From assembly GCA_018725485.1 (NCBI GenBank), contig QLUP01000070.1, positions 1 through 5,492 on the forward strand: 5,492 bases of DNA, given 5' to 3'. Made by a program: the position numbers and the translations under genes. The notes below the pieces were generated by a model, which made no database searches, was not told where the DNA came from, and worked only from the letters and a program-made list of their open reading frames with translations. The DNA is from Candidatus Lithacetigena glycinireducens (GTDB lineage Bacteria; Coprothermobacterota; HKB111). Every line of letters begins with the position of its first letter. Positions within the stretch are counted from its first letter, which is position 1. Shown in pieces: positions 1 through 5,331 of this stretch.

Positions 1-147
1 GAAGACGGAGTAAGGTTAGAACAGGAATTTTCCCGCTTTCATATTCATAAGTTTGGGGAACAGCTTTCCGCAACCACGCAACCACAGAGAGACACCGAAT
101 ATAATGCCTCCTCTAAGAACGGCAATGATTTTTATCTCAGGCATTAA
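1..147 (+). CDS. Possible 3' end of an unidentified upstream gene (partial)
   Basis: The first frame is open from the window edge to a TAA at 145-147, giving 48 residues that end in DFYLRH. The other two + frames hit stops within about 50 bases. I do not recognise the product. The segment is polar, with several His, Gln and Lys residues, and shows no motif. Support is positional: it runs in the same direction as every credible gene here, and if the proposed left end of the insertion sequence is right, the gene originally lay about 50 bases upstream of the SWIM gene. A longer open frame on the opposite strand overlaps it, so one of the two is false. I prefer this one because the opposite frame straddles the IS boundary. 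It could still be a chance open stretch. Confidence 0.35.
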   Translation, partial: EDGVRLEQEFSRFHIHKFGEQLSATTQPQRDTEYNASSKNGNDFYLRH

Positions 148-190
148 CATATATGAAGCGCTTGGCTTGCACTCTAAGGCTATTTTAACT

Positions 191-238
191 TTACCGCCGA
201 TGAAGTCCCCTTCCGTCAGGTAGGGGATGAGAGGCGGT
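191..238 (+). other. Proposed left-end recognition structure of the IS
   Basis: TTAC (191-194) is followed by GAAG (202-205) and a hairpin with arms TCCCCT (206-211) and AGGGGA (222-227). CC/GG can pair further inside the loop. In IS200/IS605 elements a tetranucleotide at the 5' foot of each end hairpin pairs with the cleavage site, and the right end here also has GAAG in that position. TTAC can pair with GAAG if one G-T wobble is allowed. An outer pair ACCGCC (193-198) with GGCGGT (233-238), followed by a T-rich run, could instead make this a terminator for an upstream gene. Confidence 0.4.
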
Positions 239-243
239 TTTTC

Positions 244-278
244 TTGATTTTGTTTCAGTTCCATGATACTATACCTCC
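244..278 (+). promoter_or_regulatory. Candidate tnpA promoter giving a near-leaderless transcript
   Basis: TTGATT (244-249) and TACTAT (267-272) resemble -35 and -10 hexamers and are 17 bases apart. Each matches the sigma-70 consensus at about four of six positions. Transcription would start about 6 to 8 bases after the -10, at or next to the tnpA ATG (279). No Shine-Dalgarno sequence lies before that ATG, which fits a leaderless message and the low expression usual for these transposases. Matches of this quality are common in AT-rich DNA. Confidence 0.3.
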
Positions 279-680
279 ATGAAATACAGGCTTGATAAGG
301 GTAATCACTCTGTCTATAGTCTTCAGTTCCACTATGTTGCATGTGTAAAATACAGACAAAAAGTTCTTACCGGCCATATCCCTGACAGACTGAAGGCAAT
401 CAACCTTGATGTTGCAAAAGCCTTTGGCGTAGAGATTATTGAGCAGGAAACCGCTATTGACCATATACATATCCTCTTTTCCAGTAAACCTCAAATACAG
501 CTTTCCAAATTCGTAAATAGCCTGAAATCCGTTTCTGCAAGACTGATATTCCGGGAGTTCCCGGAAGTAAAAAAGAAACTCCGGAAGGGGCGCTTTTGGA
601 GTCCATCTTATTTTCTTGCTTCAACAGGACAGGTAACACTTGAAGACTTAAAGAAATATGTAGAGAATCAGAATGCGTAA
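279..680 (+). CDS. tnpA: TnpA, IS200/IS605 Y1 HUH transposase
   Basis: This 133-residue protein is of normal family length. It begins with the family signature MKYRLDKGNHSVYSLQFHY and a VKYRQKVL stretch. The HUH metal-binding motif is His62-Ile-His64 in IDHIHILF, and the catalytic tyrosine is Tyr127 in LKKYVENQ. The family acts as a dimer that cuts the IS ends on one strand, forms a 5'-phosphotyrosine link, and excises and inserts a single-stranded circle, usually on the lagging-strand template during replication. All catalytic residues are present. The stop overlaps the tnpB start by 8 bases (673-680), so the two genes are probably co-transcribed. ATG279 is chosen because it starts the conserved N-terminus. 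There is no clear ribosome binding site, so translation is probably weak. Confidence 0.95.
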   Translation: MKYRLDKGNHSVYSLQFHYVACVKYRQKVLTGHIPDRLKAINLDVAKAFGVEIIEQETAIDHIHILFSSKPQIQLSKFVNSLKSVSARLIFREFPEVKKKLRKGRFWSPSYFLASTGQVTLEDLKKYVENQNA

Positions 681-1836
681 GACCTTCAAATACAGACTTC
701 TGCCCACAAAGAAGCAACTCCAGAAACTTAACTGGACTCTGGACAAGTGCCGTATCCTGTATAACTCCTGCCTTCTTGATAGGAAAAACAGATATGAACA
801 GACGGGCAAAGGGCTTACCAGAATAAAGCAGCAAGGGATACTGAGAGTCGATAAGAAAATAATAAGTTCTCTTAAGGAGGTTCACTCTCAAGTCCTTCAG
901 GATGTGCTGTTTCGGGTAGACAGAGCATTCCAAAACTTCTTTCGTAGAGTTAAGGCAGGAGAAAAACCCGGCTATCCCCGCTTTAAGAACGAAGGTCGTT
1001 ATGATAGTTTTTGTTATCCTCAATCTGGTTTTAAGATAACCGAACAAGGTCTTAAACTTTCCAAGATAGGAACCCTTAAAATCAAACTTCATAGGCAACC
1101 TGTTGGCACGATTAAAACCTGTGTTATCAAAAGAGAGATTGACAAGTGGTATGTTTGCTTCTCTGTTGAATACGAACCTGTTAAAAGACTTATACCTGCT
1201 CAATCTATCGGCATTGATGTAGGTATTAAATCCTTTGCCGTTCTTTCTGATGGCACGGTTATAGATAATCCTAAACACCTTTGTAAGTCCGAACAGAAAC
1301 TTATCTCCCTGCAAAGACAACTTTCTAAAAAGAAGAAAAAGTCTTGCAATAGAAAAAAGGCAAGAAAGATTGTTGCTAAACTTCACTGCAAGGTTTGTAA
1401 TAAGCGTTCTGATTTCCATCATAAAGTTTCTCGTAAACTTGTCAACAACTTTGGCTTTGTAGCAGTTGAGGACTTGAATATTAAGGGCATGGTTAAAAAC
1501 CATCGCCTTGCTAAACATATTTCTGATGCTGGATGGGGGCAGTTTCTCAGTTATCTGCAATACAAAGCGGCAGAAGCTAGTGTTGTAGTAGAGAAAGTAT
1601 CTCCACATTATACAAGCATCAATTGCAGTGTTTGCGGCGAGCCTGTCCCTAAAACTCTTGCACAAAGGATACATAGCTGTCCTTTCTGTGAGACTGTTAT
1701 GGATAGAGACCATAACGCTGCTCAAAATATCCTCCTAAAATCTACCGCAGGAACTGCGGAAAGTAACGCTTGGGGAGAGGCGGTGCATCAATGCCCCTCA
1801 CTGAACCAAGAAGCCTCATCCATAAGGGTGAGGTAG
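673..1836 (+). CDS. tnpB: TnpB, RuvC-type RNA-guided nuclease of the IS
   Basis: The protein has 387 residues, a usual TnpB length. It starts with the family N-terminus (MRKTFKYRLLPTKKQ) and has the helix-rich region with PGYPRFK. The split RuvC site is complete: Asp182 in IGIDVGIKSFA, Glu266 in VAVEDLNIKGM and Asp346 in DRDHNAAQNIL. A zinc ribbon lies between the last two, with Cys318, Cys321, Cys336 and Cys339. TnpB proteins, ancestors of Cas12, use an omega-RNA from the element's 3' end to cut DNA next to the IS target motif, which helps keep the element after excision. The gene appears intact. Its stop (1834-1836) lies inside the right-end structure, and the next in-frame ATG, nine bases on, starts the SWIM protein. 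Confidence 0.95.
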   Translation: MRKTFKYRLLPTKKQLQKLNWTLDKCRILYNSCLLDRKNRYEQTGKGLTRIKQQGILRVDKKIISSLKEVHSQVLQDVLFRVDRAFQNFFRRVKAGEKPGYPRFKNEGRYDSFCYPQSGFKITEQGLKLSKIGTLKIKLHRQPVGTIKTCVIKREIDKWYVCFSVEYEPVKRLIPAQSIGIDVGIKSFAVLSDGTVIDNPKHLCKSEQKLISLQRQLSKKKKKSCNRKKARKIVAKLHCKVCNKRSDFHHKVSRKLVNNFGFVAVEDLNIKGMVKNHRLAKHISDAGWGQFLSYLQYKAAEASVVVEKVSPHYTSINCSVCGEPVPKTLAQRIHSCPFCETVMDRDHNAAQNILLKSTAGTAESNAWGEAVHQCPSLNQEASSIRVR

Positions 1837-1857
1837 TTCACAAATATGTGGATAAGG
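1741..1857 (+). ncRNA. Likely omega-RNA (TnpB guide RNA); 5' end unknown
   Basis: The 3' part of tnpB and the right end fold into consecutive hairpins. The first has CCGCAG (1745-1750) and CTGCGG (1754-1759) around a GAA loop. The second has GAGG (1777-1780) with CCTC (1796-1799) and an inner GCA/TGC around TCAA. The third is the right-end hairpin 1814-1833. In characterised IS605 elements an RNA covering this region binds TnpB, and the roughly 16 bases beyond the IS end act as guide. Here those bases are AAATATGTGGATAAGG (1842-1857), which includes the SWIM start codon. The folding is seen in the sequence; the RNA and its limits are inferred from the family. Confidence 0.5.
1810..1841 (+). 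other. Right-end hairpin and cleavage site of the IS
   Basis: GAAG (1810-1813) precedes an 8-bp stem, CCTCATCC (1814-1821) with GGGTGAGG (1826-1833), with one G-T wobble and an ATAA loop. TAGT and then TCAC (1838-1841) follow. In the IS608 scheme the tetranucleotide at the hairpin foot pairs with the cleavage site. GAAG can pair with TCAC by G-C, A-T and G-C contacts in the positions used there. The stem overlaps the last tnpB codons and stop. Confidence 0.7.
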
Positions 1858-2439
1858 CGCTGGAAGGTAAAATCAGGCAGTGGCGATAGCGAATACACCG
1901 TTTCTATGAAGGAAAACGGGGATTTTGCCTGTTCCTGTCCCAAGTGGAAGTTTAAGAAAGGCGAGAGGGAAGACTGCCACCATATTAAAGGGGTAAAACA
2001 GGGCATGTCGGAGAATCTTATGGAAAGCCTTAATACAAGGGTAAGGATGATATTTGACGCCGCTGAAAGTAATAAGGGATTTAAGAGGTATTTTAAGTAT
2101 AGTCCCCTACATCGCGCTTTCAACAGCCCTGAGGGTTTTATGCCTGATACGTATATAGACGGGATTACGCTCTGTAACAATGTAAGAACAATAGCATTCA
2201 GGAGAACAATTTCAGAGCTTAAAAAAATTATAGATTTCTACAGGTCTTTGAGCTTTGCACAACGAATCGATATGGAAAAATTCAACAAGTGCCAGAAAGA
2301 CGAAAATACACGGATTAATGAACTTGTGGATTTTATGGCAAAACACTTTGGCGAAGGATTTACTTCTAAATATATGGCAAACATGGCGAAGAAGATGGGA
2401 AAAAACGATGAGTCGCCACTTATAGGAATAAGCCTTTAA
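1846..2439 (+). CDS. SWIM zinc-finger domain protein
   Basis: The 197-residue protein begins WIRRWKVKSGSGDSEYTVS. It has the SWIM pattern CxCxnCxH: Cys29, Cys31, Cys44 and His46, within FACSCPKWKF and DCHHIK. SWIM fingers bind DNA or proteins, and short SWIM proteins of this form occur on phages and mobile elements; the exact role here is unknown. The rest (about 55-197) is predominantly helical-looking and unrecognised. It ends with a motif, MAKHFGEGFTSKYMANMAK (164-182), that resembles the end of the 259-residue protein downstream. The IS ends 4 bases before the ATG, so the native promoter and ribosome site have been displaced. The only SD-like bases now present are GGTGAGG in the IS end hairpin. 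SWIM domains of this type usually sit at the N-terminus, so little or no coding sequence is missing. Expression may depend on tnpB read-through. Confidence 0.75.
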   Translation: MWIRRWKVKSGSGDSEYTVSMKENGDFACSCPKWKFKKGEREDCHHIKGVKQGMSENLMESLNTRVRMIFDAAESNKGFKRYFKYSPLHRAFNSPEGFMPDTYIDGITLCNNVRTIAFRRTISELKKIIDFYRSLSFAQRIDMEKFNKCQKDENTRINELVDFMAKHFGEGFTSKYMANMAKKMGKNDESPLIGISL

Positions 2440-2537
2440 CGTATATTTCCAAAAAATGCAATAATGGTGACTTGCCACACCGTTAAACTTTGCTCGTTGC
2501 TATTAATATAAAAAACGAATAAAAAGGGGGATTTTTT
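2440..2537 (+). promoter_or_regulatory. Intergenic leader with strong ribosome binding site
   Basis: This 98-base gap is the longest non-coding stretch in the gene run. It ends in GGGGG (2526-2530), 7 bases before the ATG at 2538, an unusually G-rich site in an A/T-rich context. A short inverted repeat, TTTAACG (2435-2441) and CGTTAAA (2481-2487), frames the first half. AT-rich bases around 2501-2513 could hold a -10 element, but no convincing -35 is spaced correctly. A separate promoter for the downstream genes is plausible but not shown. Confidence 0.4.
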
Positions 2538-3227
2538 ATGTCATACACTATACCATACGCGCAGCAAAAGAGAGAGCCGTTGATAGGAGTGATGAAGATA
2601 ACAAAACTCAGCAAATATGGGGCTGACGGGGTTGACCCCGAGACAAATGAGCCCATGTCTATATCCCTTTCCAAATACGCTCCGCAGGCAACATACGATG
2701 TCTTTGCGTCTCTTAAAGAGGGTGATGTTATAAGGGTGGAAGTGCAGGAATCAGGGGGCAAATACTACGCCAATAAGATTGAAGTCGAGGGGACAGAACC
2801 ACAGGAGATAGCAACAAAGGAAAAAAAGGTCGTTGCTCCACCTGATAAGCCTGCTCCATCTGTTCCTGAAGCTCAAAGCGCTCCGCCCCATAAACAGCCA
2901 AAGATAATAAGTAAGGACGACTACTGGACTGCTAAGTTTGAGCTTGACCAAAAAGAGCAGGATAGGAAGAACATAAATTTTATCCTCGGCAAAGCCGTGG
3001 ACCTCGTAATCAGCGATGCAGAGTTGAAAAACCTGAGCATCTACGAAAAGCTTGACCGTATCGGTTTTATCGGCGCGTCTTTCTGCCGTAATGTTGTGGG
3101 AGTGCCCGAAGAGGGGTTCAAAAACCTTAGGAGGGACGCTCTCAGGATGAGCGAAGCAGCTGCAAAGAAGAAAGCAGAGGAAGAAGTAAAGAGCAAGGGC
3201 ATTTCCGGCGCAGCTAAGGTGAGATAA
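2538..3227 (+). CDS. OB-fold-like nucleic-acid-binding protein, phage/plasmid type
   Basis: This 229-residue protein has three parts. Residues about 12-85 are beta-rich with turn-forming GVMKITKLSKYGADG, LKEGDVIRVEV and GKYYANKIEV, which reads like an OB barrel. Residues 86-122 are a Lys/Pro/Ala-rich linker. Residues about 125-229 are charged helices starting at KDDYWTAKFELDQKEQD and ending in an Ala/Lys/Glu helix. Phage and plasmid single-stranded-DNA-binding or replication-accessory proteins often combine an OB fold with a helical tail containing a similar YW..K...D pattern. That is a resemblance I recognise and have not aligned. A role in binding single-stranded DNA is therefore inferred. 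The start has an excellent ribosome site, and the next gene begins 6 bases after the stop, indicating an operon. GC is higher than in the methyltransferase region downstream. Confidence 0.7.
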   Translation: MSYTIPYAQQKREPLIGVMKITKLSKYGADGVDPETNEPMSISLSKYAPQATYDVFASLKEGDVIRVEVQESGGKYYANKIEVEGTEPQEIATKEKKVVAPPDKPAPSVPEAQSAPPHKQPKIISKDDYWTAKFELDQKEQDRKNINFILGKAVDLVISDAELKNLSIYEKLDRIGFIGASFCRNVVGVPEEGFKNLRRDALRMSEAAAKKKAEEEVKSKGISGAAKVR

Positions 3228-3233
3228 CGCTGT

Positions 3234-3602
3234 ATGGTGAGAGGAAAAACCAAGACCAAAGGTAGCGCTGCGGGGAGCAAGAACAAGGAACAGCAAGTGG
3301 TATCAAAGACGCTCTATAATTACAAGGAGGGGTGTGGCAAGAGCATCCTTACACATGATAAAAAAAGCGCTTCTGTCCACTTATTTCCCAATATGCTTAC
3401 GCTTAAAGAAATAGGCGACCTCGGGATGTTAGAGGGCGAGGCATTGGCTGATTATATCAACCTTTACTGTCGCTCTGAAGAGAAGAAGCCTGAACCCTCG
3501 CCCTCTAATGAGCCTGAAGCTCATACCGTCATTTTTACTGAACAGAACTTACAGGAAACACCTGCCCCTGCCGGGGTTGAGATGACGGGGATGTTATTTT
3601 GA
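3234..3602 (+). CDS. Small protein with basic N-terminus and Pro/Glu-rich tail, function unknown
   Basis: This 122-residue protein is unrecognised. Residues 1-25 are rich in Lys, Gly and Ser and probably disordered. Residues about 26-80 look folded (KTLYNYKEGCGKSIL, then SVHLFPNMLTLKEIGDLG and ALADYINLYC). Residues 82-122 are Pro/Glu/Ala-rich and end in the hydrophobic tip MTGMLF. A basic head with an acidic, flexible tail and hydrophobic tip recalls adaptor proteins, but no known family is evident. GGTGAG (3218-3223) lies 10 bases before the ATG and serves as ribosome site. The gene sits 6 bases after the OB-like gene and overlaps the next start by 4 bases, so the three are very likely translated from one message. 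Confidence 0.7.
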   Translation: MVRGKTKTKGSAAGSKNKEQQVVSKTLYNYKEGCGKSILTHDKKSASVHLFPNMLTLKEIGDLGMLEGEALADYINLYCRSEEKKPEPSPSNEPEAHTVIFTEQNLQETPAPAGVEMTGMLF

Positions 3603-4378
3603 ACGCTGCAAGCGGCATAGATATATCATTATTATCCGATAAATGCAGGAAATTATGCCGTGATCATTTAACAGCGTTCGATGCTCTTTCAGCTTTTGTA
3701 GACAAGCTCGAAAAAACTGCCAGTGAAAAAGATATTGTCAAAAGATGCGATTTTTTGGAAGATTGTATTGCCTCTGCATTAAAGGCAAGATGGCTGAAAC
3801 TTGATGCTTTCCTGATTGATGTCTCATGCCCGTCATCGCTGTGCAATAAGGGTGGCAAATTTCATAATAATGATGGATCTGAAAAGGTGAGAATAGGGTA
3901 TAAGCGATGGGCTTTTGCCGTTAGGATACGGAATGCGCTCATCCTTGATAAAACCAAGGGTGGGGATAACAGTGTTGTATTGTTAGGGGAAAGGCTTCGG
4001 AACAATGGCAATGTTTTTGCAAGTCTACAGAGGCTTATCCTGTTATGGAGGAGTTTTCTCTATAAAAATTATGATAGGAAGGACATTGAGACAAAGAACA
4101 ACTGGAGATACCTAACGGGTGGAGCGTCTTGTGATAGTTTAAGGCAGACTGTTTCCTTACTGTCAAGCCCATATAATTATGATAAAAAATATGAAGCAAG
4201 GGAAACTAACACTAAACGGCTGTTAGATATTTGCGATGTTATTGAAAATATAGATAAGGATTTTGAAGCCCTCGGCAGGTTTTTTGCCGAAGCTTTAGGT
4301 GAGAGATTCACAAAAATATATTTCTCTAAAATGGCGAAGTCCACTATTGATAGTAATAATATTTCTTTAAATCGGTAA
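3599..4378 (+). CDS. Helical protein of unknown function sharing a C-terminal motif with the SWIM protein
   Basis: This 259-residue protein starts at TTG, which overlaps the previous stop as TTGA. No in-frame ATG occurs until the extreme C-terminus, so TTG3599 is the only reasonable start; GGGG about 10 bases upstream can serve as ribosome site. Secondary structure looks mostly helical, with no membrane segment, signal peptide or known catalytic motif. Residues 229-247 (FAEALGERFTKIYFSKMAK) match the SWIM protein C-terminus in the pattern FxA-3-GExFT-2-Y-3-MAK, and both proteins then reach ISL at or near the end. After ISL this protein has only Asn-Arg before the stop, and AT-rich, probably acquired DNA follows immediately, so its original end may have been altered. 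Tight coupling suggests it works with the two preceding genes. Confidence 0.75.
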   Translation: MNAASGIDISLLSDKCRKLCRDHLTAFDALSAFVDKLEKTASEKDIVKRCDFLEDCIASALKARWLKLDAFLIDVSCPSSLCNKGGKFHNNDGSEKVRIGYKRWAFAVRIRNALILDKTKGGDNSVVLLGERLRNNGNVFASLQRLILLWRSFLYKNYDRKDIETKNNWRYLTGGASCDSLRQTVSLLSSPYNYDKKYEARETNTKRLLDICDVIENIDKDFEALGRFFAEALGERFTKIYFSKMAKSTIDSNNISLNR

Positions 4379-4381
4379 GAT

Positions 4382-5031
4382 ATGCTATTTGACCTTTACG
4401 AGCCAGTTTCCAAACAGAAACAAAATGGCAAGAAAATTACTGGCTATACAATTTATGATGCAGAACAAAAAAGAAGAACAAAGAGAAATGACTTACCTGA
4501 GTTTTATCCAGACCTTCCTCAAAAGAAATATTCAATAATTTATTGCGACCCACCTTGGGATTATAACGGCAAACTGCAATTTGATAAAAGTAGTAAAGAT
4601 GTCGATAGTATCAATTTAGACAAACCTATTTTTATCAGTGCTGCAAATTTTAAATATCCAACTATCAAAACTGACGTATTAAAAAAATACCTATTTATGA
4701 AATATCCGAAAATGATTGTTTATTGTTTATGTGGGTAACTAGCCCGCATCTTGCGCAAGGCATTGAATTGGGTCACGCCTGGGGTTTTGGATACAGAACT
4801 GTTGCCTTTGTTTGGGATAAGATGGTTCACAACCCAGGTCAATACACTTTATCTTATTGTGAACTATGTTTAGTATTTAAACAAGGTCGCACCTTTTATG
4901 CGGACAAGCCACAACTTTTTATTGTAGAATACGAAAGGAATAAAACCCCTAACAATAAAATCGAGGCGACAGGGATTAAGCTCGACGGGTTTTCAGCGCT
5001 GGTTGCCCCTGCGCCTCATTCAAATCGTTAG
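4382..5031 (+). pseudogene. MT-A70-type adenine methyltransferase, frameshifted and C-terminally replaced
   Basis: Frame one (4382-4738) encodes the N-terminus with KYSIIYCDPPWDYNG, containing the DPPW catalytic motif at residues 56-59. A -1 shift at the A7 run (4681-4687) restores the family sequence: PIYEISENDCLLFMWVTSP, then WGFGYRTVAFVWDK, NPGQYTLSYCELC and LVFKQGR, ending near 4890. These are hallmarks of the MT-A70 group, which methylates adenine N6. The fused frames give 216 residues, close to normal, but the expected C-terminus (HSxKP and ELFAR-like motifs needed for cofactor binding) is absent. About 46 unrelated residues encoded largely by an attC-like palindrome replace it, with the stop inside that site. 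Base use is markedly AT-rich compared with the genes upstream, and no SD precedes ATG4382. Most likely it is inactive. A programmed frameshift or a homopolymer sequencing error could explain the first lesion but not the second. Confidence 0.7.
4681..4687 (+). other. A_AAA_AAA heptamer at the -1 frameshift point
   Basis: Seven A residues lie in the exact zero-frame phase of a canonical X_XXY_YYZ slippery site (TTA AAA AAA). A -1 slip here joins Leu-Lys-Lys to Ile-Pro-Ile-Tyr, as the methyltransferase family requires. A weak AT-only stem, TATTT (4692-4696) with AAATA (4700-4704), follows. One extra A would also restore the frame, so mutation or sequencing error is equally compatible. Confidence 0.5.
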
Positions 5032-5033
5032 GC
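4947..5033 (+). other. Integron attC-like recombination site (87 bp)
   Basis: An imperfect palindrome has the box order of an attC site. R'' is CCCTAAC (4947-4953), L'' is GAGGCG (4963-4968), L' is CGCCTC (5012-5017) and R' is GTTAGGC (5027-5033). Both spacers are 9 bases and pair poorly, as the unpaired central spacer does. A single A (4969) bulges from one arm, then CAGGG (4970-4974) pairs with CCCTG (5007-5011), leaving a terminal region of about 32 bases. R' fits GTTRRRY fully; R'' fits RYYYAAC except at its first base. Orientation implies a cassette to the left, ending with the methyltransferase frame, whose stop lies in R'. No integrase gene is visible in the window. Confidence 0.55.
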
Positions 5034-5068
5034 GCAAGATATAATCAGAAAATGTTAAACTGTATCGT

Positions 5069-5323
5069 ATGAGAACCCCATTGAAAACTATCCATAAAAT
5101 AATACATGGCGATAGCAGGCAAATGAACCTTCCCAATCAGAACAGAAATAATAAAATTTTGTGAAACCATAGGCTTTGACTATATGGGCGCAGTTATTTG
5201 GCAAAAAGTTACCACCTGCAATACAACAGGCGGAGCTACAATAATGGGCAGTTTCCCCTTTCCTCGAAACGGAATTTTAAAGCTTGATTATGAGTTATCT
5301 TGCTTTTCAAATCAGGGGAGTAA
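5069..5323 (+). pseudogene. Remnant of an N6/N4-type DNA methyltransferase
   Basis: Three frames together read as pieces of one family. From ATG5069: KTIHKIIHGDSRQMNLP, the usual lead-in before the catalytic SPPY region. Then, from about 5133 in another frame: IRTEIIKFCETIGFDYMGA, continuing VIWQKVTTCNTTGGATIMGS and FPRNGILKLDYE. Finally, after loss of one base near 5295: FILLFKSGE and a TAA at 5321-5323. The catalytic segment between the first two pieces is missing, an internal deletion with its junction near 5129-5145, in or near AATCAGA. These sequences resemble the TTGGA and PRNGI motifs of DNA adenine/cytosine-N4 methyltransferases that I recognise. It is unrelated to the MT-A70 gene upstream. 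It cannot be active. It fills what would otherwise be an empty gap before topA. Confidence 0.65.
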
Positions 5324-5331
5324 TCACAAAG

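Larger units (their letters stand above)
195..1841 (+). mobile_element. IS200/IS605-family insertion sequence with tnpA and tnpB
   Basis: The element has the standard IS605 layout: a Y1 transposase gene overlapping a tnpB gene on the same strand, with a subterminal hairpin and a TCAC end just after the tnpB stop. Such elements move as single-stranded circles, make no target duplication and lack terminal inverted repeats. The right end (after TCAC at 1838-1841) is well supported by the hairpin and spacing. The left end is inferred: TTTAC at 190-194 is proposed as the retained target, followed by GAAG at 202-205 and a hairpin. That gives an element of about 1.65 kb with an 84-base leader before tnpA. 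Both open frames are intact, so the element may be active. The left boundary could be wrong by tens of bases. Confidence 0.85.

Noticed and set aside
193-245. Rho-independent terminator (ACCGCC/GGCGGT stem with following T run)
   Set aside because: It is possible for a gene ending at 147, but the large uneven internal loop and the GAAG-plus-hairpin match to the right end favour an IS-end structure.
16-264. Minus-strand open frame of 82 residues with a good GGAGG site (274-278) before its ATG
   Set aside because: It spans the proposed IS left end, its ribosome site lies over the tnpA start codon so its promoter would be inside tnpA, it runs against every other gene, and the product is unrecognised. 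It remains the main competitor to the partial + frame at 1-147.
454-1725. Minus-strand open frame of 423 residues opposite tnpA/tnpB
   Set aside because: It is the antisense shadow of tnpB, whose RuvC and zinc-ribbon residues are all intact on the + strand. The translation has no recognisable family pattern.
2751-3296. Minus-strand open frames opposite the OB-like gene
   Set aside because: They mirror a + gene that has a strong ribosome site and domain-like architecture. Their hydrophobic, Leu/Phe/Ser-rich composition is what the reverse of a Lys/Glu-rich gene gives.
3318-3350. GCGKS in the 122-residue protein as a Walker A ATP-binding loop
   Set aside because: The GxxxxGK[ST] spacing is not met, there is no Walker B partner, and the protein is too small for a P-loop ATPase.
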